In this document: positions 1 through 8,580 of the stretch, in pieces
Layout of the letters: every line of letters begins with the position of its first letter
How positions within the stretch are numbered: position 1 is the first letter of the stretch
Assembly (NCBI GenBank): GCA_913043015.1
Contig: CAJWKX010000003.1
Span: forward strand, 1 to 25,587
Source of the DNA: an uncultured Candidatus Pelagibacter sp.
GTDB taxonomy: Bacteria > Pseudomonadota > Alphaproteobacteria > Pelagibacterales > Pelagibacteraceae
Length of the DNA: 25,587 nt
Direction of reading: 5' to 3'
Position numbers and translations under genes: made by a program
Notes under the pieces: generated by a model
Databases searched by the model: none
Told to the model about the DNA's origin: nothing
Seen by the model: only the letters and a program-made list of their open reading frames with translations

Positions 1-34
1 AAAGATATTAATTTAATATTTTAATTTAAAAAAA

Positions 35-1279
35 TTACTGGCCGATTATTGCACCAACATTAAAGATTGGTGAATACATAGCGATCATCAATCCTCCAAT
101 CATGGTACCCATAAATACAATCATAATTGGTTCAATCAAACTCGACATATTATCCACTGATGTATCAAATTCTTCCTCATAATAATTTGAAACAGAAGTA
201 AACATTTCATCCAAATTACCGGTTTGTTCTCCAACTGAAATTAGCTGACTGAAAGTTGATGGAAAAGTTGGTTCTTTTAAAAATAATTTTGTCAATGTAT
301 CTCCTGAGAAAACTCCTTTTTTAACATTTTCTAATGCTTGAGTAACAACATCGTTATTACTAACTTGTTTTGCAATCTCTAAACTTTCCAGTAAATTTAC
401 ACCAGCAGCACTAAGATTTCCCATAATAAGTGATACTCTTGCTATTAAAGATTTTAAAATCATATCTCCAAAAACTGGCATCTTTAAAATTCTTCCATGC
501 CACTTATATCTAATCGCAGGTACTTTTGTAGTTAAATACTTAAATACAATATAAAATGTTGCTACTGATATTCCTGTAACCATTCCTCCCGTTCCTCTCA
601 TAAAATTACTTGCTGTCATGATTACCGCTGTTGGTGTTGGTAATGGAACTCCCATACCTTCATACATTTCGGCAAATATAGGTACTACTTTAATTAACAT
701 AAAAACCATAACGGTTATTGCTGTAAAAAACATTACAGCAGGATACATAAGCGCACCTTTAATTTTCTTTTTTACTTTTTCTCTTTTTTCTAATGATTCC
801 ACTAATTTCAATAAAAATACATCTAATTTACCGCTAGCCTCACCTGCTTTGATTAGGTTCACATATATATTGTCAAAAACTTTAGGGTATTTGTCAAAGC
901 ATTTAGATAGAGTAACTCCTCCTTCCAAACTCTTTCTAATATCTTCAACAATAATTTTTAATTCCGGGTGTTCAAGTTGATCTCTCAGCATTGAAAGAAC
1001 ATTCAATATTGGTAATCCCGCTTTTACCATTGTTGCAAATTGTTTTGAGAAAATTACAACATCTGCTGGTTTTATTTTCTTCTTAAATAAGGAAAAACCA
1101 CCACCACCTTTTTTTTTAACTTTTTCGGCGATTTTTTTTTTGGTTCTTATTATTTTGGTGATTATAATTTTTTGGTCTTTAAGCTTATAAGAGGCCTCCT
1201 CCTGATTGATCGCATCAATCGTGCCTTCTACATATTTTCCTGCTGAAATTCCTTTATAGGAAAATGTTTCTGATGACAT
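35..1279 (-). CDS. pilC: Type IV pilus inner-membrane platform protein PilC (GspF family)
   Basis: This 414-residue protein is the polytopic inner-membrane platform of the pilus machine, which couples the assembly ATPase to pilin insertion. Two copies of the T2SSF helical domain are visible, at about residues 73-198 and 275-397. Each has the family-typical arrangement: a FSKQFATMVKAGLP-like start in the first, a VGEQTGNLDEMF-like amphipathic segment in the second, and a hydrophobic stretch after each (about 182-203 and 383-403). The N-terminal 60 residues match the short PilC/GspF leader domain, followed by a Lys/Gly-rich linker. Length is normal for the family. The ATG start lies 6 bases after the stop of pilB, so it is the last gene of the pilMN-O-P-Q-B-C operon. 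Family assignment is very secure; calling it Pil rather than Msh/Gsp rests on neighbours. Confidence 0.95.
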   Translation of the reverse strand: MSSETFSYKGISAGKYVEGTIDAINQEEASYKLKDQKIIITKIIRTKKKIAEKVKKKGGGGFSLFKKKIKPADVVIFSKQFATMVKAGLPILNVLSMLRDQLEHPELKIIVEDIRKSLEGGVTLSKCFDKYPKVFDNIYVNLIKAGEASGKLDVFLLKLVESLEKREKVKKKIKGALMYPAVMFFTAITVMVFMLIKVVPIFAEMYEGMGVPLPTPTAVIMTASNFMRGTGGMVTGISVATFYIVFKYLTTKVPAIRYKWHGRILKMPVFGDMILKSLIARVSLIMGNLSAAGVNLLESLEIAKQVSNNDVVTQALENVKKGVFSGDTLTKLFLKEPTFPSTFSQLISVGEQTGNLDEMFTSVSNYYEEEFDTSVDNMSSLIEPIMIVFMGTMIGGLMIAMYSPIFNVGAIIGQ

Positions 1280-1285
1280 GATTTA

Positions 1286-3061
1286 TTAACCCATAGTGAG
1301 TACACGTTCGTACTCTCTAAAATTTAAATCTCCACTCAAAATCATTTCACGTCCCATATCATTCATGGTTCTAAAGCCCTCTTTGATTGCTATTTCTCTT
1401 AGTTCAGGAGTTGTTGCTTTTCTAAGAATTGCTTCTTTCACTGCTTTTGTAACATTTAGCACTTCATAAATACCCATACGACCTTTGTAACCACTGTCTT
1501 TACATTTTGGACAACCTTTTCCTCTGACAACTTTTGCTCTTGAAGCTTGTTCAGCTGTAAATCCAAATTCTGTTAAAACTTTTGGTGTAATATCTGGATC
1601 TTCCTCTCTACATTCCACACAAGTTTTTCTAGCCAAACGTTGTCCCAAAACAAGACTACAAGCAGCACTAATTAAATAATCAGGTGTTCCCATGTTTTGT
1701 AATCTTGTAATTGTACTTGGTGCATCATTAGTGTGAAGTGTACTAAACACTAAGTGCCCTGTTAATGCAGCTTTTAATCCAATATCAACAGTTTCTTTAT
1801 CTCTCATCTCTCCAACTAGAATTATCTCTGGGTCTTGACGTAGAAAAGATCTTAAAGCTGTAGCAAAATTTAAACCAATATCATCTTTAATTTGAACTTG
1901 TGCTACTCCATCCAATTCGTACTCGACAGGATCTTCTGCAGTTAAAATATTTAAATGAGGTTTGGATACTTCTTTTAAAATACTATATAGAGTTGTAGTT
2001 TTACCAGATCCTGTTGGACCGGTTACCAGCACTAATCCTTGAGTGCTATGTATTGCTTTTCTTAAAATTTTTAAATCATTTTCGTCGAAATTTAATTGTT
2101 CCAAACTAATATCTCCAGCATCCTTATTTAGAACCCTCATTACTATTCTTTCATTAGTTGCTGTAGGCAAAATTGAAAGACGAAGGTCAACTACTTTACC
2201 CTCTATTTTAAATGGTATTGCACCATCTTGCGGTAAACGTCTTTCTGCAATATCTAGTTTACCCATAATTTTAAATCTAGTTACAACAGCACCATAATTT
2301 GAATGTAAAAATTTTTTAAAATGTGTTTGTTCTTGAAGCATACCATCTAATCTATATCTAACTCTTGAAGAAAATCTGTAAGGTTCGATATGAATATCTG
2401 ACACTCCAGATTTAATTGCTTCTGCTACTACTGCTGTACTGAATCTTATTACCTCAGACTCATTCTCAATTGCCTCTATGTCTTCTTCGGGTGTTTCTTC
2501 TAAAACTTCAGCACTTTCGTCAACTTCATATTCAAAAGTTTTAGTTTTTTCTTTTTGTTCTTGTTGTTCTTGTTTTTCTGCATTTGCTGCTTTAATTGAT
2601 TTTATTGTTGTTTCTTCCCCTTCAAGTAGTTTTGTAATAAAATCAGAAATATTTGATACTTTTGCTGCATGCAGTTCAATGTCCATTTTTGTAATTGTTT
2701 TTAAATTTCTCATTAAGCTCAATTTTGAACTATCTGAAATTGCTATGTGAAGTGTTTTGCCTTCAATTTTGAATGGTGCAATAAAATTCATATTTATGTA
2801 GTTTGAAGGTAATACCGATTTTATTTGATCGGTTATTGGAATATTTGTGAGATCAATTGTAGCTAAAGATTGTTCCTTAACCAAAAGATCCAAAATTTTT
2901 TCTTCATCGGTTAATTCTAATTCAAATACTGCATCTAATTGTGATTTCTTTCCTTCTGTTGAAACTTTTTTAATATTGGCTAAATCTTTTCCTGAAATAA
3001 TATCTTGATCAATAAGGATATTAATTAAATTTATTTCTGACTCTCTACTTATATTTATCAT
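1286..3061 (-). CDS. pilB: Type IV pilus assembly ATPase PilB (GspE/PulE family)
   Basis: This 591-residue cytoplasmic hexameric ATPase powers pilus extension. It has an N-terminal MshEN/T2SSE-type domain (about residues 1-145) and an acidic, Gln/Glu-rich linker (about 150-205). The catalytic GspE domain follows, with Walker A GPTGSGKTTT at 348-357, an Asp-box around TAEDPVEYEL (375-384), Walker B ILVGEMRD (414-421) and a His-box LVFSTLHTNDAP. Four cysteines (C481, C484, C517, C520) form the CxxC...CxxC zinc site that separates PilB/GspE from PilT. The length is close to that of well-studied PilB proteins. The ATG overlaps the secretin gene stop in a TAATG junction, which suggests translational coupling. 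MshE would be an alternative name. Confidence 0.96.
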   Translation of the reverse strand: MINISRESEINLINILIDQDIISGKDLANIKKVSTEGKKSQLDAVFELELTDEEKILDLLVKEQSLATIDLTNIPITDQIKSVLPSNYINMNFIAPFKIEGKTLHIAISDSSKLSLMRNLKTITKMDIELHAAKVSNISDFITKLLEGEETTIKSIKAANAEKQEQQEQKEKTKTFEYEVDESAEVLEETPEEDIEAIENESEVIRFSTAVVAEAIKSGVSDIHIEPYRFSSRVRYRLDGMLQEQTHFKKFLHSNYGAVVTRFKIMGKLDIAERRLPQDGAIPFKIEGKVVDLRLSILPTATNERIVMRVLNKDAGDISLEQLNFDENDLKILRKAIHSTQGLVLVTGPTGSGKTTTLYSILKEVSKPHLNILTAEDPVEYELDGVAQVQIKDDIGLNFATALRSFLRQDPEIILVGEMRDKETVDIGLKAALTGHLVFSTLHTNDAPSTITRLQNMGTPDYLISAACSLVLGQRLARKTCVECREEDPDITPKVLTEFGFTAEQASRAKVVRGKGCPKCKDSGYKGRMGIYEVLNVTKAVKEAILRKATTPELREIAIKEGFRTMNDMGREMILSGDLNFREYERVLTMG

Positions 3062-4611
3062 TATAGAACTCTTGGTGCTATGAATATCAGTAATTCATCT
3101 AGGCTATCAGATGTTGTCTTTCCTTTAAACAGGTTTCCTATTACTGGCACATTACCTATACCTGGAGTTTGTGATTTACTGTTAGCTTTTGAATTTTTTT
3201 TAATTCCACCAATTACAACAATATCGCCATCTGCTACTAGTAATTTTGTAACAATTTCCATCTTGTTAATAGGGGGTTCATCAGCACCTCCTGATTTATC
3301 TGGAGTGTCATTATTTACTTTAATATCTAATAGAATATTTCCATCTCCAATGATGCTTGGTATAACTTCTAATTTTAATGCAGCTTCTTTAAATGAGGTT
3401 GAGGTTGTGCCTTCTGAAGTCGTTTGATAAGGAATTTCTTGGCCTTGGGTAACTGTTGCAAGTTGATTGTCTAGAGTAAATACTTTTGGATTTGAAATTG
3501 TTTTACCCATTCCTATTTTCTCTAAAGCTGTAATTTCAGCTTTTAAAACTGCAGAACCTGTTTTTCTTAAAATTCCAATTCCACTTGTGGCTGAACCCGC
3601 TGCAAAATCCGTTATTGAGTCAGCTGTTGAACCTAGAGCTGCTGAAGTATCATCAAAAGTTCCTGCAGAACTAGTGCCGACTACACCACCAGCTTGTTTA
3701 GCGCCTGTTCGTTTATAATAACCACCAAGTTTAGTACCAAGAGCCTTTTCAAAATCAGAATTTGCTTCAATAATGAATGCTTCAATTAAAACTTGTTTAG
3801 TTCTAACATCAATTTCTTTGATCACTTTATCAACAACATCTAAATCTTTTTCTTTACCTCTAACAATAATTGATCTCGTTGTAATTTCTTCGGTAATTTG
3901 AATAGGGATGTATGAACCTTCTCCAGCAGCTGAGGTAAACAATTCATTAAGAGTATTTTTTGCTTGTTCTGGTGAAATATAATAAAGTCTAAATATCTCA
4001 GAAAAAATTGGTTCTACGCTATCTTCTAATTCAACTTTCTTTTTAACTGCCTGGGCTCTTTCAGTTTTATAACTTTCTTGTGCTGTTAAATTTTCTGGTG
4101 AGTGTACTCTTATTAAATTGCTAACGACATCAATATCCGATGCATAATTGTTCATATCTAATAGCGCTTGAAATGCCTTGTCCCATGGTACATCTATTAA
4201 TTCTGCAGTAATAGCACCTGCTACCTCGTCTCCGACCAAAACATTTATCTCACCAATTTTGCCCATTAATTCCATAGTTTCTTTAAAATCTAAATTCTTA
4301 AATTTTAATGTAACTCTTTGTTTTAATAATGGGTAAGTATCAGGAATTAATAAATAATTTCTCTGTACTTGAGATGATATTTTTTTTCTTTTTCCTAACT
4401 TTCTAGTGTCTCCTTCAACAGGTTTTGGTCCCATTTCCAAAGTCTTTGCGATCTCAGCTTTGCCAGATTTTTTAATATCATCTTTGATTAATGGTGTGTT
4501 GTGTTTAAAAGGTTTATTATATTTTCTAGCAAATTTAGAATTAGCACATCCATTTAAAATCAGTGCAAATATAATTATTCCAATAAATTGGATTGTTTTT
4601 TTAATACTCAT
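3061..4611 (-). CDS. pilQ: Lipoprotein secretin of the pilus (PilQ/MshL type)
   Basis: This protein forms the outer-membrane ring through which the pilus exits. It has 516 residues. The N-terminus is a lipoprotein signal with lipobox LNGC (Cys22), so it should be lipidated. An N0/STN-like domain occupies about 98-170 (VTLKFKNLDFKETMELM), an N1-like ring-building domain about 202-270, and the secretin core about 275-515. The core contains the hallmark VPVIGNLFKG near 488-497 and ends IFIAPRVL. There are no AMIN domains, and the whole protein is shorter than classical PilQ. Together with the lipobox this matches MshL/HxcQ-like secretins better than P. aeruginosa PilQ. It overlaps pilP by 11 bases and pilB by a TAATG. 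The low-complexity Gly/Ala/Ser/Thr stretch at 305-345 falls where secretin gate and loop regions vary. Confidence 0.93.
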   Translation of the reverse strand: MSIKKTIQFIGIIIFALILNGCANSKFARKYNKPFKHNTPLIKDDIKKSGKAEIAKTLEMGPKPVEGDTRKLGKRKKISSQVQRNYLLIPDTYPLLKQRVTLKFKNLDFKETMELMGKIGEINVLVGDEVAGAITAELIDVPWDKAFQALLDMNNYASDIDVVSNLIRVHSPENLTAQESYKTERAQAVKKKVELEDSVEPIFSEIFRLYYISPEQAKNTLNELFTSAAGEGSYIPIQITEEITTRSIIVRGKEKDLDVVDKVIKEIDVRTKQVLIEAFIIEANSDFEKALGTKLGGYYKRTGAKQAGGVVGTSSAGTFDDTSAALGSTADSITDFAAGSATSGIGILRKTGSAVLKAEITALEKIGMGKTISNPKVFTLDNQLATVTQGQEIPYQTTSEGTTSTSFKEAALKLEVIPSIIGDGNILLDIKVNNDTPDKSGGADEPPINKMEIVTKLLVADGDIVVIGGIKKNSKANSKSQTPGIGNVPVIGNLFKGKTTSDSLDELLIFIAPRVL

Positions 4612-5074
4612 CTGTTTCTCTTATCCCGCCGTTAAAATCAATAATAATGTAAGTTTTGTCATCTTTTTCAAAAATCGCTTCCGTTAATCTTAAATCTGCC
4701 AATTTAATTTTTCCCAAATGTTGACCTAGTGTTAATGTCAATACTTCTCCCGATGAGTTAGCTAAAGAGATATAACTATGATCTTTTCCAGAAATTAATC
4801 CTACAAGTTTAAAATTATATAAACTCATTTCATCTTGTTCTTCTCCGTCATCCAGTCCAGTTCGTGCTTTATTGGTATTTCCTTCATTTCCAGCAAAAGG
4901 ATCATTTAATGGAACTTCATCATCTTCTTGAATTTCATTTACAACTTCGTTTTGAATTTCTTTTACAATTTCATTTACTTGCTCTTTTAATTTTTCTTTA
5001 TCATTGTCAGCTGCAAAACTAATTGTTGCAGAAAGCAAAAATATTATAAAAAATAAATATTTAAAAAAATTCAT
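4601..5074 (-). CDS. pilP: Pilus alignment protein PilP-like, periplasmic
   Basis: This 157-residue exported protein should link the inner-membrane PilMNO complex to the secretin. A signal peptide covers about residues 1-21, with hydrophobic core YLFFIIFLLSATI and cleavage near SFA|AD. No lipobox Cys is present, unlike classical PilP, which is a lipoprotein. An acidic disordered stretch (about 22-80) leads to a small beta domain (about 86-145). That domain has the PilP-like pattern LVGLISGKDHSYISL, then the turn that places the protein's beta-sandwich strands (GQHLGKIKLADLRLTEAIFE). The start overlaps pilO by 14 bases and the end overlaps the secretin gene by 11 bases. Sequence conservation in this family is poor, so operon position carries much of the call. 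MshK or GspC-like is the alternative. Confidence 0.8.
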   Translation of the reverse strand: MNFFKYLFFIIFLLSATISFAADNDKEKLKEQVNEIVKEIQNEVVNEIQEDDEVPLNDPFAGNEGNTNKARTGLDDGEEQDEMSLYNFKLVGLISGKDHSYISLANSSGEVLTLTLGQHLGKIKLADLRLTEAIFEKDDKTYIIIDFNGGIRETDEY

Positions 5075-5702
5075 CCGGTAATCCTACTATTGTTAATGTC
5101 CCTTTTACTATTATCGCTCCAGTTGGATCGTTTTGTACTATACTTATGGTCTCTTTGTCAAAATTCAACATTTTTTTGGATTTAGATACTGCTCTTTTGA
5201 ACTTAATAAAGCCTAGAAAATTTCCCTTGATTTCATATTCTACAGGAATTTTATAATAAGAAACCATTTTTATTTTTATGTTTTTTTCAGCTTGGTTGGC
5301 TATTCCTTTTTTCAGGATTGGTTTTGCTTTTTTCTTTTCAATTTTTGAAATCACTAATCCGTAATTTCCAGCAAACCGACTTAGGCTATTATATAAACCT
5401 TCAACTTCTGCCTTGGAATGAAATAAAGTAGATTTTTCTTTAACTTCAGGAGCTAATTTTTTTATTCTTGCTTTAAGAGTAGCTATATCATTTTCAAATT
5501 GATTGATTTCGTTTTGTTTTAATAATTTATCTTCATATTTTGCTTTTCGATCTTTGACCAATGGATTTAAAACTGCATAATAAACTATTAAAAATAATAT
5601 TATTGACCCTAAAGCAATTCCAAATTTGATTAATGTCTTTTTATCTGCAGCAGCTAAAATCTTTTCTTTAATGTCGCTTATTTGTATATTTTTTAAATCC
5701 AT
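5061..5702 (-). CDS. pilO: Pilus alignment protein PilO-like
   Basis: This bitopic inner-membrane protein pairs with PilN and passes alignment information to PilP. I choose the ATG at 5702, giving 213 residues, because it overlaps the pilMN stop as TAATG, the same junction seen between the secretin and pilB genes. An in-frame ATG at 5723 would add seven residues and lie inside pilMN. A cytoplasmic lead of about 26 residues precedes a single transmembrane helix (about 27-46, GIALGSIILFLIVYYAVLNP). A charged coiled coil follows (about 50-95), then a ferredoxin-like periplasmic domain (about 95-213) containing YKIPVEYEIKGNFLGFIKFK. This coil-plus-ferredoxin plan and the order M-N-O-P support PilO; MshJ or GspM would be the equivalent. 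Confidence 0.85.
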   Translation of the reverse strand: MDLKNIQISDIKEKILAAADKKTLIKFGIALGSIILFLIVYYAVLNPLVKDRKAKYEDKLLKQNEINQFENDIATLKARIKKLAPEVKEKSTLFHSKAEVEGLYNSLSRFAGNYGLVISKIEKKKAKPILKKGIANQAEKNIKIKMVSYYKIPVEYEIKGNFLGFIKFKRAVSKSKKMLNFDKETISIVQNDPTGAIIVKGTLTIVGLPDEFF

Positions 5703-7417
5703 TATACGTTCTCCAATACACAAGCTATTTTGAAACCTTTCATTGCAGTTTTGCCTTTCTGACCTGTGCTTGGTAATGACATAGATGCAAGTGACGCTTG
5801 TGAAATTAAACTTTTAACATTTAAATTATTTATTAATTTTAAAATATCTTGATCGCTATAAGCAAATCCTTCAATAATAACTTGATTGGATCCATTATAT
5901 TCTAACCGCTTAAACTTAATTCTTTTTGGAACTGCAGATGCTATTTGAGCCAATACTCTAAAGCTTAATGTTTTATTTGATTTAATAGAAGTGCTTAGTT
6001 TTAAAGATTTATTTAACATTCCAAGTTCTTTTGCAAGTTTATCTTTTTCAATTGTTTTTAATTCGTGAGTTTGAAGTATCTGATCATAACCAACTATTTT
6101 TTTACCCAATGTTTGAATTTGCCAAAAAGACAAACCAAATAAAATTATATAAACAGCAGTAACAATGCCTACTACCCCTTTGAAAGCAAAATTTGAAAAT
6201 ACTTTTGCTTTCTTTTGTGCCATCATATTTTCTCTGTTAGGCAATAAATTAATATTTTTAACTGCTGTTACAAATTTGTAGTAACCAAATACATCTAGCT
6301 TTCTAAATGCTAATCCAACTACAGTTGAAAAATAAGATCTATTCTCAAGTTTAACACTTTCTTCTAATTGAGCAGGAATTTTAATTCCTTCCAGTGGATC
6401 AAACAAATTAAACCCCGTGTTCACCATATTTTTTCTAAAACTTGCTAAATACTCTTCTACATTTGGTAAATTAGAAGTTACTCTTAAATTTCTAATTCTT
6501 TTTTCGTATTTTGTTTCAAAATCCTGAACAGCTTGTTTAACCTGTGTCATATACCTTCTAACCAATGCTTCCATTTCTTCTTGGTTATTAGACTCGATTA
6601 AAGTTTTTCTATCCTGGCTTCTAATAAATATATCTGTAATAATTGGATTGTTTTCATATAAAATCATTACATAATTTTCATCTAAACCAAATTCTAAAAC
6701 TGCAGTTAAGTTAGATTCTTCAATTGATCCTGCTATTTGATTTATTTGATCAACGGCTGACTTTAAAGCAAAACATTTAACGTCAATGATAACGGCGCTC
6801 AATCCACCTTTTTTAATTATTTCTGTGTAGCTATTAATGTCTGATAATTTTGATGCTACAAAAAGAATATCCATGGTATTTGCAGTTTGGTTTTTATTTA
6901 TGACTTGATGGAATATTGAATAGTCTTCTAGATTATCCGTAAGTTGAACTAAATTTTCCCACAAAGAATCTGAATTAATGGCAGTTTTTAATTCTTCATC
7001 AGTCATTAAAGGACTGGTTACAACTCTAATAATTGCACTTGTTACAGGAATTGCTATCGCTGCATTAGTAGTTGCAATTTTTGATTTTTGTAATGCAAGT
7101 TTCAATTCATCGGCAACTTTGTCAGGATTTTCTAAAACTGTGCTTCCCTCTGATAATCCTTCTATTTTATGAACATAAAATCTATCTAAAATCCATTGAT
7201 TAGACTTATTACTCGTTAACTGTGCCAGTCTGATTTCTTGAGGTGTTAACTCTACACCTATCATTTCTTCACCTTGAATTGCAGATTTACCTAATCTATT
7301 TTTTAGAAATTTTGCAAAAAAACCCTGTTTCTTCTTATCGCTCCCCGAAGCAGGTGAAGGTACCGGAGCTTCTGTCTTACCTTTTTTTTTAAAAAGATTT
7401 GAGAATGGATTTTTCAT
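5702..7417 (-). CDS. Fused PilM-PilN inner-membrane alignment protein (GspL/MshI-like architecture)
   Basis: A single 571-residue chain combines two proteins that are separate in most type IVa pilus systems. Residues 1-45 are basic and Pro/Ser-rich. About 52-345 resemble the PilM actin-like cytoplasmic domain, starting IGVELTPQEIRLAQL. At 389-396 comes INLLPNRE, the motif normally at the extreme N-terminus of PilN that docks onto PilM. A transmembrane helix follows (about 412-434), then a coiled coil (435-475) and a ferredoxin-like periplasmic domain (about 480-571). The fusion makes the PilM-PilN contact intramolecular, as in type II secretion GspL. The actin-like phosphate motifs are degenerate: GVELT replaces the usual GIDIG, and LEFGLDEN sits where a second Asp/Gly motif is expected. 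ATP binding is therefore uncertain. It is the first gene of the operon, with ATG at 7417. Confidence 0.87.
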   Translation of the reverse strand: MKNPFSNLFKKKGKTEAPVPSPASGSDKKKQGFFAKFLKNRLGKSAIQGEEMIGVELTPQEIRLAQLTSNKSNQWILDRFYVHKIEGLSEGSTVLENPDKVADELKLALQKSKIATTNAAIAIPVTSAIIRVVTSPLMTDEELKTAINSDSLWENLVQLTDNLEDYSIFHQVINKNQTANTMDILFVASKLSDINSYTEIIKKGGLSAVIIDVKCFALKSAVDQINQIAGSIEESNLTAVLEFGLDENYVMILYENNPIITDIFIRSQDRKTLIESNNQEEMEALVRRYMTQVKQAVQDFETKYEKRIRNLRVTSNLPNVEEYLASFRKNMVNTGFNLFDPLEGIKIPAQLEESVKLENRSYFSTVVGLAFRKLDVFGYYKFVTAVKNINLLPNRENMMAQKKAKVFSNFAFKGVVGIVTAVYIILFGLSFWQIQTLGKKIVGYDQILQTHELKTIEKDKLAKELGMLNKSLKLSTSIKSNKTLSFRVLAQIASAVPKRIKFKRLEYNGSNQVIIEGFAYSDQDILKLINNLNVKSLISQASLASMSLPSTGQKGKTAMKGFKIACVLENV

Positions 7418-7563
7418 AAAACTATTATAAACTACCTAATATTAGCGTAGCTATATATAATAATATATCAACTATTACACGAATAAATTTTTACGTGATT
7501 AAAATAGGCTTATTTTACAATTAATTACATTGAATTTAATGATATATTGTATTTATTAGCATT
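7418..7563. promoter_or_regulatory. Divergent promoter region between pilMN and pilT operons
   Basis: The 146 bases separate two head-to-head pilus operons and must hold at least one promoter in each direction. The stretch is almost entirely A/T. On the plus strand a TATATT hexamer at 7543-7548 lies 15 bases before the pilT ATG, but no good -35 sits at standard distance; TTTACA at 7514-7519 is 23 bases upstream. Neither start has a recognisable Shine-Dalgarno sequence. The location is certain from gene arrangement, but the exact promoter elements are not. Confidence 0.5.
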
Positions 7564-8580
7564 ATGTTTGAAAAACTTGAAGAATTAGCAAAAGATAATA
7601 AAAAAATTTCCGATTTTCATGTCAGAGCAGGATCGCCTTTAGCATATAGACAAACTGGAGAAATTATTATGGTTAAAGACGTCTTGGTTAAACCTCAAGA
7701 CTTGAAAGATTTACTGTCAATAAACTGTAACGAATCAGAAATAGAAAGATTTGAAGAAACTCATGAACTAGATTCTGCTGTTATGCTGAGTGGTTTAAGA
7801 TTTAGAGCTAACTTTTATAAAACAATTAATGGTCCTGCTGCTGTACTGAGAAGAGTGGAAAGTAAAATTCCTGAAATGGATCAATTTAATCTACCACAAT
7901 CACTCTATGATGTAGTGGATTATCATAAAGGATTAGTTTTAGTTACTGGACCAACTGGTTCTGGAAAATCAACCACACTAGCTGCAATTGTAAATGAAAT
8001 AAATAAAACAAGATCTACAAATATTGTAACGGTTGAAGATCCTGTAGAGTTTATACATAAAGATAATAAAAGTATTGTCTCACATCGAGAAGTTGGAAAA
8101 CAAACTCAAACTTTTGCAAATGCATTAAGAGCAGCATTAAGGCAAGATCCAGATGTAATTCTAGTTGGAGAGATGAGAGATCTTGAAACAATAAGTTTGG
8201 CATTAACAGCTGCTGAAACAGGACATTTAATTTTTGGAACTTTACATACGAGTGGCGCACCAGCTACTATAAATAGACTTATTGATGTATTTCCTCCAGA
8301 ACAACAAGAACAAATTAGAGCACAAATTTCAACTTCTTTAAAAATGGTTCTGACCCAAAGATTGATAAAAACAAAAGATGGGCAAGGACGTATTGGTGCT
8401 TTCGAAATAATGAAATGTACTCCTGCAATTCAAAACTTAATTCGAGAAGCAAAAATTCATCAAATTCCAAGTATTATGCAAACAGCAGTTCGAGATGGAA
8501 TGATTACCATGGATAAATCTTTAGAAGAATTGGTTAGGTCAGGAAAAATAGATGCTGGTGCTGCAAAAGCAGAACATTAA
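7564..8580 (+). CDS. pilT: Pilus retraction ATPase PilT
   Basis: This 338-residue cytoplasmic ATPase depolymerises the pilus, giving twitching or DNA/surface retraction. The N-terminal PAS-like domain contains SDFHVRAGSPLAYRQTGEI (PilT-type DLHLSAG...R.dG). Walker A GPTGSGKST is at 129-137, an Asp-box VTVEDPVEF near 155-163, Walker B ILVGEMRDLETI near 199-210 and a His-box FGTLHTSGA. AIQNLIRE at 288-295 corresponds to the AIRNLIRE retraction motif of PilT, with Gln for Arg at one position. No zinc-site cysteines are present, which separates it from PilB. Length is standard for PilT. It leads the minor-pilin/PilY1 operon and its 3' end overlaps the next prepilin gene by 29 bases. PilU is a less likely alternative because the LIRE motif is retained. 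Confidence 0.95.
   Translation: MFEKLEELAKDNKKISDFHVRAGSPLAYRQTGEIIMVKDVLVKPQDLKDLLSINCNESEIERFEETHELDSAVMLSGLRFRANFYKTINGPAAVLRRVESKIPEMDQFNLPQSLYDVVDYHKGLVLVTGPTGSGKSTTLAAIVNEINKTRSTNIVTVEDPVEFIHKDNKSIVSHREVGKQTQTFANALRAALRQDPDVILVGEMRDLETISLALTAAETGHLIFGTLHTSGAPATINRLIDVFPPEQQEQIRAQISTSLKMVLTQRLIKTKDGQGRIGAFEIMKCTPAIQNLIREAKIHQIPSIMQTAVRDGMITMDKSLEELVRSGKIDAGAAKAEH

Noticed and set aside
1..34. A/T-only inverted sequence after pilC as a terminator
   Set aside because: Pairing involves no G or C and the arms are imperfect; such patterns are expected in AT-rich spacers.
618..980. Plus-strand open frame opposite pilC, about 120 codons
   Set aside because: The minus strand encodes a textbook PilC across the whole interval; the antisense frame shows no domain.
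5061..5723. Longer start for pilO adding MCIGERI
   Set aside because: The internal ATG at 5702 forms a TAATG junction with the upstream stop, and the extra seven residues lie within pilMN.
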